Made by a program: the position numbers and the translations under genes
The notes under the pieces: generated by a model
What the model saw: only the letters and a program-made list of their open reading frames with translations
What the model was told of the DNA's origin: nothing
Databases searched by the model: none
NCBI GenBank assembly: GCA_900318245.1
Contig: ONJT01000002.1
Location: 62,001-126,000, forward strand
DNA length: 64,000 bases
Origin: an uncultured Bacteroidales bacterium
Lineage (GTDB): Bacteria > Bacteroidota > Bacteroidia > Bacteroidales > Paludibacteraceae
Direction: 5' to 3'
Shown: piece after piece, positions 17,246 through 25,014 of the stretch
Position numbering within the stretch: position 1 is the first letter of the stretch
Layout of the letters: every line of letters starts with the position of its first letter

Positions 17246-17351
17246 ATGGCAAAAGTTAAATCGACCCAGAATTTTAACCGTGTGCAATTCGACACGTTTA
17301 ACCTTGTCTGCTCTTGATATCTCTGGACTACCTCAATTGCCCAAAGCATAA
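17246..17351 (+). pseudogene. Tiny ORF with apparent frameshift
   Basis: ATG 17246 encodes MAKVKSTQNFNRVQFDTFN and reaches TGA at 17315. Moving one base forward near 17302 continues LSALDISGLPQLPKA to TAA 17349, giving a sensible 34-residue product. It sits between boundary-repeat copies 2 and 3, where a gene would be expected. It may be a broken small gene or a programmed frameshift; no family was recognised. Confidence 0.35.
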
Positions 17352-17360
17352 ATACTGCTG

Positions 17361-17385
17361 GCACCGACAGCGTAAAAAAGCGGTG
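17361..17385. repeat. Cassette-boundary repeat, partial copy 3
   Basis: gcaccgacagcgtaaaaaa followed by gcggtga matches the right half of copy 1 (16148-16172). It stands 19 bp before the DpnD/PcfM gene start. Confidence 0.7.
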
Positions 17386-17404
17386 AAAGAGAAGAATTTA
17401 ACAA

Positions 17405-17569
17405 ATGAAATATACTGTAGTCATAGAGGAGATATTGCGAAAAGAGGTCGTTGTTGAGGCAGAAAATTTGGAGGAAGCGAAAGAGATAGCCGAAGCGCTT
17501 TATCGCAAAGGAGAGATCGTTCTGGACGCAGGTGATTTCATAGGAGAACCGACAATAACTTGTAACTAA
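17405..17569 (+). CDS. DpnD/PcfM family small protein
   Basis: 54 residues, MKYTVVIEEILRKEVVVEAE..., with NLEEAKEIAEALYRKGEIVLDAGDF. The beta-beta-alpha-beta pattern and the KGEIVLDA.DF ending match the DpnD/PcfM family. The founding member, DpnD, is encoded beside the DpnI endonuclease in pneumococcus, and PcfM-like proteins occur on conjugative plasmids. Here it precedes a DpnII-type system by about 270 bp. Molecular function is unknown. The start follows boundary-repeat copy 3 as the Bro-N start follows copy 1. Confidence 0.78.
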   Translation: MKYTVVIEEILRKEVVVEAENLEEAKEIAEALYRKGEIVLDAGDFIGEPTITCN

Positions 17570-17837
17570 AATCAAGACATAAAAACATCCGCAGCGGCGG
17601 AGTAAACATATTTATTAATTAGCGTTTGCTATTTGTCTATTCGCACTGAAACGTAGGAAATTTCAAGAATAAGCAAATTAGAAAGAACAAAAGCAAACCC
17701 GCAAAACATGCGGGCGACTTGTCTTTCTATTGGTGCTATTCCTACGACCACAGTGCGAGCAAGTTTGCCCGCATTTTGCGTTTATATAGGTCGTAGAAGC
17801 AGAATAGGAAAGGTAGCAGGCAGTAAAATGCTATCTA
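17570..17837. ncRNA. Highly structured intergenic region, candidate RNA or regulatory fold
   Basis: A long hairpin spans 17642-17757: CGCACTG/CAGTGCG (17642-17648, 17751-17757), CGTAGGAA/TTCCTACG (17652-17659, 17739-17746), AGAAAG/CTTTCT (17680-17685, 17723-17728) and CCCGC/GCGGG (17698-17702, 17710-17714). Downstream, GCCCGCATTTTGCG (17767-17780) and GGTCGTAG (17789-17796) can pair instead with 17700-17715 and with CTACGACC at 17742-17749, so two exclusive folds are possible. It lies directly upstream of the adenine methylase. Strand and expression are not known. Confidence 0.5.
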
Positions 17838-18749
17838 ATGAAAATCACCGAATCGGTCGCCAAACCATTTATAAAGTGGGTTGGCGGCAAGACACAGCTC
17901 ATTGAGCAATTAGAAGCTTTGCTTCCGGCTGATTTTGATGAATGGAAAGAGGTGACGTACATTGAGCCTTTTGTGGGCGGAGGAGCTATGCTCTTCTATA
18001 TGTTACGTACACACGCCAATATCCACACAGCCGTTATTAACGACATCAATTCGGATCTAACGACGTGCTACAAGGTGGTGCGCAATCATCCGTCGGAATT
18101 GGTGGAGTCTCTGCAACAGATCCAAGACGAGTATTATGCACTCACGTCTGAAGATGAGCGCAAGGCTTTCTATATGCAGCGGCGTGACGAGTTCAACACC
18201 AAATCGTTAGACCCGCTCCGTAACACCACACTATTCTTTTTCCTAAACCGTACTTGCTTTAACGGTCTTTATCGTGTCAATAAAGCAGGACTTTTCAACG
18301 TGCCTTTTGGTCGTTATGATCATCCGCAGATATGTGATGCCAAGACGATTTATGCAGATAGTGCGTTATTGCAAAAGGTAGAGATATTTACCGGTGACTA
18401 CCAGCAGATTTTTCCTTTTGCTCAAGGAAATACGCTCTTTTATTTCGATCCGCCTTACCGTCCTTTGAACAATACCAGCAGTTTTAACGATTATGCGAAA
18501 GAGCCTTTTAATGACCTCGCGCAAGTTCGTTTGAAAGAGTTTTGCGACACAGTTGACGCTTCCGGCTATCATTTCATGCTGAGCAATTCGGATTGTCAGG
18601 ATGGTTTTTTTGATGATCTCTACAAGCAGTATACAATTGAGCGTGTTTTTGCATCGCGTAGTATAAATGCGAACCCCAGCAAACGCGGCAAACTGACCGA
18701 GATTCTGGTTCACAATTACAAAGAAGTTAAACAAAACCAATTATTCTAA
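17838..18749 (+). CDS. DNA adenine methylase, Dam/DpnM type (GATC)
   Basis: 303 residues. Class alpha N6-adenine methyltransferase: AdoMet motif EPFVGGGAMLF (43-53), catalytic DPPY (204-207), and the N-terminal KPFIKWVGGKTQL typical of Dam and M.DpnII-1. An ATG at 17828 is in another frame; MKITESVAKPF is the conserved start. Together with the DpnII endonuclease and DpnA-like methylase it forms a complete DpnII-like system that protects GATC in double-stranded DNA. The region upstream is strongly folded and may set its expression. Confidence 0.95.
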   Translation: MKITESVAKPFIKWVGGKTQLIEQLEALLPADFDEWKEVTYIEPFVGGGAMLFYMLRTHANIHTAVINDINSDLTTCYKVVRNHPSELVESLQQIQDEYYALTSEDERKAFYMQRRDEFNTKSLDPLRNTTLFFFLNRTCFNGLYRVNKAGLFNVPFGRYDHPQICDAKTIYADSALLQKVEIFTGDYQQIFPFAQGNTLFYFDPPYRPLNNTSSFNDYAKEPFNDLAQVRLKEFCDTVDASGYHFMLSNSDCQDGFFDDLYKQYTIERVFASRSINANPSKRGKLTEILVHNYKEVKQNQLF

Positions 18750-18752
18750 ACT

Positions 18753-19631
18753 ATGGCAGCACATACCGAAGAACAATTTGAGATATTTATGTCTCAGTTG
18801 AGAAAAACAAACCAAACATTAGACTACTTTTTCTGTGATTTTAAGAAGATAAAAGCAAATGTAGATAGAATAAAGCTAAATCTAAATTTACTAAATAGTT
18901 TGTTGACCTCTTCTAATATCCAAAGTACAATAGATTGTATATTTAAGGAATATGGTGCAAAGCCTTTTGAGGTGTTAGATATTTTGATTGCTGTAAGAGA
19001 TAGTAAAGATGGCGTATGGGTAGTTGAAAAGTCGCCTTTGGATGAACCGCAAAAATTATCAAATATGTTTAAATCCCCTAATGGAGTATATACATTTCTC
19101 AAAACAACAGGTTTACTGAACTTATTTCAAAATAAAGATCTTACGAACCTTATTGATTATGTTTTTGGTATAGAAACAGGAATGGATACAAATGCTCGCA
19201 AAAACAGAAGTGGTCAAATAATGGAAAATGAAATATCCTCAATCTTAAAAGCAAATGGAATCCCTTATAGCAGTCAGGTAAAATCTATTATTTTTCCAGA
19301 TTTGAAAGATAAATTAGGAAAGGATGTTAAGAAATTTGATTTTTCCATTCGTACAACACGTAAAACATACTTATTGGAAGTAAACTTCTATAATGGAGGA
19401 GGTTCTAAACCGAATGAAGTAGCGCGAGCTTATACAGGTATTGCTCCTAAAATCAATAGTAATCCAAAATATGAATTTGTGTGGATTACAGATGGGCAAG
19501 GTTGGTTTGATGCAAAGCCTGAAATCAAAGCTGCTTATGATGTAATTCCTTCCATTTATAATTTAACAAGCCTTCCCAACTTTCTAAAAAAGATAAAAGA
19601 TGAAGGTTTCATAACAGATAGTTTATTTTGA
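18753..19631 (+). CDS. Type II restriction endonuclease, DpnII/MboI family
   Basis: 292 residues, starting 3 bp after the methylase stop. The DpnII family block is present: KNRSGQIMENEI (150-161), KKFDFSI (193-199) and LLEVNFYNGGGSKPNE (207-222), the last two forming the variant PD-(D/E)xK site. It is predicted to cut unmethylated GATC. The gene is markedly more AT-rich than the genes on both sides, including its partner methylases, which suggests the endonuclease has a different compositional history. The assignment rests on motif and gene order; specificity GATC is inferred from the two matched methylases. Confidence 0.92.
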   Translation: MAAHTEEQFEIFMSQLRKTNQTLDYFFCDFKKIKANVDRIKLNLNLLNSLLTSSNIQSTIDCIFKEYGAKPFEVLDILIAVRDSKDGVWVVEKSPLDEPQKLSNMFKSPNGVYTFLKTTGLLNLFQNKDLTNLIDYVFGIETGMDTNARKNRSGQIMENEISSILKANGIPYSSQVKSIIFPDLKDKLGKDVKKFDFSIRTTRKTYLLEVNFYNGGGSKPNEVARAYTGIAPKINSNPKYEFVWITDGQGWFDAKPEIKAAYDVIPSIYNLTSLPNFLKKIKDEGFITDSLF

Positions 19632-19635
19632 TCTA

Positions 19636-20820
19636 ATGACCACTTATTCGACATACCCTGACTTCCGCATCCTGCAAGGTGATTGCATGGAGCGATTGAA
19701 CGAGATAGCAGACAACTCTATCGATGCTATCTTTGCCGATCCGCCGTACTTCCTGAGTAATGGCGGAATAAGCGTGCAAAGCGGCAAGCAAGTGTGTGTG
19801 GACAAAGGCGACTGGGACAAAGGCGGCACGCCTGAATACATCTATGAGTTTAATCGCAAATGGCTCGGTTTATGTCGCTCTAAACTGAAAGAAAACGGAA
19901 CGATTTGGATTAGTGGCACGCACCACAACATCCACGTCGTTATGCGCTGCCTGCAAGAGCTCGGCTACAAAGTACTCAATACGATTACTTGGCAGAAAAC
20001 CGACCCGCCACCTAATTTGTCGTGCAAGTATTTCAATTTCTCTACTGAACTCATCATTTGGGCGCGTAAGTCGGAAAAGAAAACGCACAAGTTCAACTAT
20101 GAGACCATGAAGCAACTCAACGGCGGTACGCAGATGACCGATGTGTGGCGTATTCCGGCGGTGGGTTCATGGGAGAAACTGCAAGGCAAACACCCGACGC
20201 AAAAGACCTTGCGTCTATTGTACCGAATCATCCTTGCTTCTACCAACGAAGGCGACACCATCCTTGACCCATTCAGCGGTTCAGGCACGACCGGCATAGC
20301 CGCTAATCTACTGGGACGCAAGTATATCGGCATTGAACAAGATAGTTTTTTCGCAGACTTATCTCTCCGCCGCCGCGAAGCCTTAGAGGACGAACAAACG
20401 CGCAAGAAACTCTTGGACAAAATGCGTGAAAACGGACAAGAGGCAACGGTTCTGGTGAATCACATGCGCGAGAAAGACCGCGAACTGGCGATGCAATTAG
20501 GCATAACGTACACGCGTGCTGGAGATAGCAAAGGTTCGTTGTTGGTGAAAGAGGGTTTTGAGCGTTTGGGCTATATTTGCCTGCACACCAACGGAGACAA
20601 TCCGCAACTATTCAAGCAGACCAACAAAGGTTTTCGTATTTATACGGCTAAGGATTTGCAGAACATGGGATTTTCTGCCGAGAACGCACCGTATTATGCG
20701 GTTTTCCTCTTTGACCCGAACAAACCCATTTCCTTCGCCCAAGAGATAGACCTCCACAAGAAGAAATACACCCAAGTGGCACATATTGAGCCGCTTAGAT
20801 ATTTTATCGCTATCAAATAA
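19636..20820 (+). CDS. DpnA-like adenine methyltransferase with C-terminal extension
   Basis: 394 residues. Class beta order: DPPY (35-38, in DAIFADPPYFLSNGG) before the AdoMet motif DPFSGSGTTG (211-220), as in DpnA/M.DpnII-2, which methylates single-stranded GATC DNA during natural transformation. The family is usually about 260-270 residues; here about 125 more follow (265-394), including a coiled RRREALEDEQTRKKLLDK stretch and a globular end (GSLLVKEGFERLGYICLH...YYAVFLFDP) of no recognised family. The start is 4 bp after the endonuclease stop. The extension could be a fused accessory domain. Confidence 0.9.
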   Translation: MTTYSTYPDFRILQGDCMERLNEIADNSIDAIFADPPYFLSNGGISVQSGKQVCVDKGDWDKGGTPEYIYEFNRKWLGLCRSKLKENGTIWISGTHHNIHVVMRCLQELGYKVLNTITWQKTDPPPNLSCKYFNFSTELIIWARKSEKKTHKFNYETMKQLNGGTQMTDVWRIPAVGSWEKLQGKHPTQKTLRLLYRIILASTNEGDTILDPFSGSGTTGIAANLLGRKYIGIEQDSFFADLSLRRREALEDEQTRKKLLDKMRENGQEATVLVNHMREKDRELAMQLGITYTRAGDSKGSLLVKEGFERLGYICLHTNGDNPQLFKQTNKGFRIYTAKDLQNMGFSAENAPYYAVFLFDPNKPISFAQEIDLHKKKYTQVAHIEPLRYFIAIK

Positions 20821-20845
20821 CAAAAGACAAACCGATGGAGTAAAC

Positions 20846-20878
20846 CCAACCGCCCCGCATAATAAGCGAGGCGGTTGG
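20846..20878 (+). terminator. Hairpin ending the restriction-modification operon
   Basis: ccaaccgcc (20846-20854) pairs perfectly with ggcggttgg (20870-20878), 26 bp after the DpnA stop. There is no T-run, so termination would need help from other signals. Confidence 0.6.
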
Positions 20879-20900
20879 TGTATCACATTTGCTGCGAGAT

Positions 20901-20958
20901 AAACAAAAAACCCGGATTCATCACCAGCATCATATCTGGGAGAGGAATTACCGGGACT
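20901..20958 (-). ncRNA. Orphan small RNA candidate
   Basis: A consensus promoter (20965-20996, minus strand) fires leftward into a short sequence that folds as CCCGG...CCGGG (20951-20955 with 20911-20915) with inner CCAG/CTGG, followed at once by a T-run (20910-20901). Promoter, stem and U-tract make a complete transcript of about 58 nt. No conserved ORF is present. It could equally be a terminated leader whose gene has been lost. Confidence 0.55.
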
Positions 20959-20964
20959 GCGGTG

Positions 20965-20996
20965 CAAAGGTACGGAAAAATTTCCATATATGCAAA
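20965..20996 (-). promoter_or_regulatory. Promoter of the small RNA candidate
   Basis: Minus strand TTTG (20993-20996), 20 bp, TACCTTTG (20965-20972): a full consensus match with no coding gene downstream on that strand. Confidence 0.7.
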
Positions 20997-21031
20997 TATT
21001 TCATAAAAAATCGGAAAAAATGCGCGCGCGC

Positions 21032-21310
21032 TTGCATATGTCAAAAAAAAGTAGTACTTTCGGCACGCCCCTTCCCTTCGCAGGCTTAGCCTACTCAGGG
21101 CGGGTTCCCTCCGAACTTACGTTTTTATCTATGTCGGAGCGACGTTCCCCACTGCTCCTTCCGTTCGAACTGCCAAGTCAAGGCAGTTCTCCACCTGCCG
21201 GACATACGCAAGGTGGAGCGATAAATTTTAGCAGGGCTGTGCCCTATGTTACGTGCCCGTTTACGCCCTCCGTGTGCAAGCCCCCGAGTGCGCAACCATA
21301 CCCGTAACAA
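21032..21310 (+). other. Structured non-coding stretch behind a near-consensus promoter
   Basis: TTG at 21032-21034, 20 bp, TACTTTCG at 21055-21062 (one mismatch to TAnnTTTG). Downstream are several hairpins: aactgcc/ggcagtt (21168-21188), ctccacct/aggtggag (about 21190-21219), agggc/gccct (about 21233-21245) and gttacg/cgtaac flanking a GC-rich block to about 21310. No sensible protein is encoded on either strand. It is either an RNA gene I cannot name or a decayed region. Confidence 0.4.
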
Positions 21311-21353
21311 TAGAATAAAAATCCTATTTTGCTAAAATTTTTCGCTCTAAAAC

Positions 21354-21384
21354 TTGCGTATGTGCAATTTTTGTTGTACCTTTG
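21354..21384 (+). promoter_or_regulatory. ppdK promoter
   Basis: TTG (21354-21356), 20 bp, TACCTTTG (21377-21384). The leader to ATG 21469 is about 78 nt. Confidence 0.78.
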
Positions 21385-21468
21385 CACCCGCAAAGGTGTG
21401 GGCGTTGGCTCGCAGACATGTAAAAACACATTGAGACAAACAAATCATATTCAATAACATAACACACA

Positions 21469-24198
21469 ATGGAAAAGAAAAAAAGAGTTTACACCTTCGG
21501 TAATGGAAAGGCTGAAGGTAATGCACAGATGCGCGAACTGCTTGGCGGTAAGGGCGCAAACTGCGCAGAGATGAACCTCGTGGGTGTGCCTGTTCCTCCG
21601 GGCTTCACCATCACGACGGAGGTCTGCAACGAGTACTATCAGGTAGGTCAGGAGAAGATCGTCGAGGAGTTGACGGCAGAGGTTAACGCTGCAGTAGCTC
21701 ACGTAGAGGGTCTGATGAACTGCAAGTTCGGCGATCCGAAGAACCCGCTGTTGGTATCCGTTCGTTCGGGTGCTCGCGCATCCATGCCGGGTATGATGGA
21801 CACGATCCTCAACCTCGGTCTGAACGACGTAGTAGCTGAGGGTATGGTGGCTAAGACCCAGAACCCGCATTTCGTTTACGACTCCTACCGCCGTTTCGTA
21901 CAGATGTACGGTGACGTAGTGCTCGGTATGAAGCCGGTGAACAAGACCGACATCGATCCGTTCGAGGCGATCATCGAAGAGGTGAAAGAGATCCGCGGCG
22001 TGAAGCTGGATAAGGATCTGAACGTAGAAGAGCTCAAGCTCCTCGTAGCTCGTTTCAAGACCGCTATCAAAGAGCGCACGGGCAAGGACTTCCCGGATGA
22101 TCCGATGGAGCAACTCTGGGGCGCTATCTGCGCAGTATTCCGCAGCTGGATGAACGAGCGCGCGATCCTCTATCGTAAGATGGAAGGCATTCCTGACGAG
22201 TGGGGAACCGCTGTATCCGTAATGGCGATGGTATTCGGTAATATGGGCGAGACCTCCGCTACCGGTGTTTGCTTCAGCCGTGACGCCGCAACGGGCGAGA
22301 ACCTCTTCAACGGTGAGTACCTTGTAAACGCACAGGGTGAGGACGTGGTAGCAGGTATCCGTACACCGCAGCAGATCACGTTGGAGGGAAGCCGCCGTTG
22401 GGCAGCGCTCCAGGGTATCAGCGAGGAAGAGCGTGCAAGCAAATATCCGTCTATGGAAGAGGCTATGCCGGAGCTCTATGCCGAACTCAACACCATCCAG
22501 CAGAAGCTCGAGGACCACTACCGCGACATGCAGGATATGGAGTTCACCGTACAGGAAGGCAAACTCTGGTTCCTCCAGACCCGTAACGGCAAACGTACCG
22601 GTACGGCTATGGTGAAGATCGCTATGGACCTCGTACGCGAGGGCGTCATCAGCGAGAAAGAGGCTATCATGCGCTGCGAGCCGCAGAAACTGGACGAACT
22701 GCTCCACCCTGTCTTCGACAAGGACGCGCTCAAGAAAGCGAAAGTCATCACACAGGGTCTGCCTGCTTCTCCGGGCGCTGCGTGCGGACAGATTGTCTTC
22801 CACGCTGACGACGCACAGGAGTGGCATGAGAACGGTCACAAAGTCATCATGGTTCGTATCGAGACCAGCCCTGAGGACCTCGCAGGTATGTCTGCAGCAG
22901 AGGGTATCCTCACTGCACGCGGCGGTATGACCAGCCACGCAGCCGTAGTAGCCCGCGGTATGGGTAAATGCTGCGTTTCCGGTGCCGGTGCTATCCAAGT
23001 GGACTACAAAGCCAAGACCGTCAAGATTGAGGGCGTGACCTACAAAGAGGGCGATTATATCTCCCTCAACGGTTCTACCGGACAGGTTTACGCAGGTGAG
23101 ATTCCGACCAAGGCTGCTGAGCTCAGCGGTGACTTCAAGGCACTGATGGACCTCTGCGACAAATATACGAAGCTGCAAGTTCGTACGAACGCTGATACCC
23201 CGCACGATGCACGCGTAGCACGCGCCTTCGGCGCCAAGGGTATCGGTCTGACCCGTACCGAGCACATGTTCTTCGACGACCAGAAGATCATCGCTATGCG
23301 TGAGATGATTCTTGCAAAAGACGCTGCAGGCCGCGAGAAAGCACTGGCTAAACTGCTGCCGTACCAAAAGGCTGACTTCAAAGGTATCTTGGACGCTATG
23401 GACGGCCTGCCTGTGAACATCCGTCTGCTCGACCCGCCTTTGCATGAGTTCGTACCGCATGATCTGAAAGGTCAGGAGCAAATGGCGAAAGAGATGGGTG
23501 TTAGCGTAGAAGAGATCCAGACCCGTGTAGCTCAGTTGGCAGAGAACAACCCGATGCTCGGTCACCGTGGATGCCGTCTTGGTATCACCTTCCCGGAGAT
23601 CACCGCTATGCAGACCCGCGCTATCCTCGGTGCTGCTTGCGAGTTGAAGAAAGAGGGCAAGAACCCGATGCCGGAGATCATGGTTCCGCTGATTGGTATT
23701 CTTTATGAGCTCAAACAACAGAAAGAGATCATCCAGAAAGTAGCGAAAGAAGTGTTCGCCGAGTACGGTGTAGAGGTAGAGTTCGAGATCGGTACGATGA
23801 TCGAGATCCCGCGTGCTGCGCTGACCGCAGACCGCATCGCTACCGAGGCTCAGTACTTCTCCTTCGGTACCAACGACTTGACGCAGATGACCTTCGGTTA
23901 CAGCCGTGACGATATCGCTTCCTTCCTCCCGGTTTACCTCGAGAAGAAGATCCTGAAAGTGGATCCGTTCCAGGTACTCGACCAGAACGGTGTAGGTCAG
24001 CTGATTAAGATGGCGGTAGAGAAAGGTCGTGCCGTTCGTCCGGGACTCCGTACAGGTATCTGCGGCGAGCACGGTGGTGAGCCTTCGTCCGTTAAGTTCT
24101 GCGCCCGTGTAGGCATGAACTACGCTTCCTGCTCACCGTTCCGCGTTCCTATCGCCCGTCTGGCAGCCGCTCAAGCAGCCGTTGAGGATGAGGAGTAA
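21469..24198 (+). CDS. ppdK: Pyruvate, phosphate dikinase
   Basis: 909 residues, full length. It interconverts pyruvate + ATP + Pi with PEP + AMP + PPi in the cytosol. Domains in order: ATP-grasp nucleotide-binding part (YTFGNGKAEG start; KGANCAEMN), the phosphohistidine domain with GGMTSHAAVVARGMGKCCVSG (His near residue 484), and the PEP/pyruvate barrel ending in GTNDLTQMTFGYSRDD and GICGEHGGEPSS. It has its own strong promoter. The long minus-strand frame at 21451-24072 opposite this gene is a shadow of its biased codons. Codon use is strongly restricted, suggesting high expression. Confidence 0.97.
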   Translation: MEKKKRVYTFGNGKAEGNAQMRELLGGKGANCAEMNLVGVPVPPGFTITTEVCNEYYQVGQEKIVEELTAEVNAAVAHVEGLMNCKFGDPKNPLLVSVRSGARASMPGMMDTILNLGLNDVVAEGMVAKTQNPHFVYDSYRRFVQMYGDVVLGMKPVNKTDIDPFEAIIEEVKEIRGVKLDKDLNVEELKLLVARFKTAIKERTGKDFPDDPMEQLWGAICAVFRSWMNERAILYRKMEGIPDEWGTAVSVMAMVFGNMGETSATGVCFSRDAATGENLFNGEYLVNAQGEDVVAGIRTPQQITLEGSRRWAALQGISEEERASKYPSMEEAMPELYAELNTIQQKLEDHYRDMQDMEFTVQEGKLWFLQTRNGKRTGTAMVKIAMDLVREGVISEKEAIMRCEPQKLDELLHPVFDKDALKKAKVITQGLPASPGAACGQIVFHADDAQEWHENGHKVIMVRIETSPEDLAGMSAAEGILTARGGMTSHAAVVARGMGKCCVSGAGAIQVDYKAKTVKIEGVTYKEGDYISLNGSTGQVYAGEIPTKAAELSGDFKALMDLCDKYTKLQVRTNADTPHDARVARAFGAKGIGLTRTEHMFFDDQKIIAMREMILAKDAAGREKALAKLLPYQKADFKGILDAMDGLPVNIRLLDPPLHEFVPHDLKGQEQMAKEMGVSVEEIQTRVAQLAENNPMLGHRGCRLGITFPEITAMQTRAILGAACELKKEGKNPMPEIMVPLIGILYELKQQKEIIQKVAKEVFAEYGVEVEFEIGTMIEIPRAALTADRIATEAQYFSFGTNDLTQMTFGYSRDDIASFLPVYLEKKILKVDPFQVLDQNGVGQLIKMAVEKGRAVRPGLRTGICGEHGGEPSSVKFCARVGMNYASCSPFRVPIARLAAAQAAVEDEE

Positions 24199-24209
24199 CG
24201 AATTAACGA

Positions 24210-25007
24210 ATGAAAGAGTTAACGAAATACGCAATAGTAACCGGTGCCTCTTCGGGCATCGGTTACGCTTTTGCGGAGCAACTGCTTAAACGCGGCTATA
24301 ACCTGCTCATCGTCAGCAATGTGCCGGAGATAGAGGAGGCGGCAAAGAGGTTGAAGGGATTAGAGGATGAGAGGGTTAGAGGATTAGAGGTTGTTCCGCT
24401 GCAGATGGACCTTGGGCAGCAGAGTTCCGCGCGCGAACTATATGAGTACACACGCGCGCACGGGATGGAAGTCGAGGTGCTGGTGAACAACGCCGGCGTC
24501 TATCACGACAAGGATATCCTCGACGACAGCGAAGGCTTCACGAGCCTGATCATGAACCTGCATATGTACACGCCCGCGATGCTCTGTTACCTCTTCGGTC
24601 AGGACATGCGTACGCGCGGCAAGGGCTATATCCTCAACGTATGCTCTGTTACCGCCAAGATGGCGGCGCAGCGCTTAGGTACTTACGGCGGCACAAAGGC
24701 TTTCCTCGCGCATTTCACCCGCGCGCTGCATATCGAGTTACGTAAGTACGGCGTGAGCGTGACCAACGTCAGCCCCGGCGCCGTGGATACAGGTCTCTAC
24801 TCTATCTCGCCGACGCTCACGAAGATCGGCAAGTGTCTCGGCATCATCGTCAGTCCGCAGACCCTCGCCCGCCGAGGACTGTTTGCGCTCTTCCACGGAT
24901 GGGCAAAAACAACAGTACCCACCATTTTCTGGCAGGTACTGTGCTTCATCATTCTGCTAATCCCTACGGGATTACTCCGATTAATCAGAAGACTCGGATG
25001 GTTCTGA
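24210..25007 (+). CDS. Short-chain dehydrogenase/reductase
   Basis: 265 residues. Rossmann motif TGASSGIGYAFAE (about 11-23), NNAGVYHD, the catalytic Tyr-Lys pair in YGGTKAFLAHF, and SPGAVDT. A C-terminal hydrophobic stretch (FWQVLCFIILLIPTGLLRLI) suggests membrane association, as in acyl-reducing or sterol-type SDRs. Substrate unknown. The start follows ppdK by 11 bp, within a taacgaattaacgaatg-type micro-repeat. Residues 51-60 (LEDERVRGLE) are encoded by a 31-bp segment identical to one in rpoN and look inserted between the second beta strand and helix of the fold. Confidence 0.9.
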   Translation: MKELTKYAIVTGASSGIGYAFAEQLLKRGYNLLIVSNVPEIEEAAKRLKGLEDERVRGLEVVPLQMDLGQQSSARELYEYTRAHGMEVEVLVNNAGVYHDKDILDDSEGFTSLIMNLHMYTPAMLCYLFGQDMRTRGKGYILNVCSVTAKMAAQRLGTYGGTKAFLAHFTRALHIELRKYGVSVTNVSPGAVDTGLYSISPTLTKIGKCLGIIVSPQTLARRGLFALFHGWAKTTVPTIFWQVLCFIILLIPTGLLRLIRRLGWF

Positions 25008-25014
25008 GTTTTGA

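Noticed and set aside
17570..17837. Retron msr-msd RNA
   Set aside because: The folded region is suggestive, but no reverse transcriptase gene is present in the window.
21451..24072. 873-codon open frame on the minus strand opposite ppdK
   Set aside because: It is an antisense shadow of a highly codon-biased gene; its composition is Leu/Arg/His-rich with no motif, and ppdK is unmistakable.
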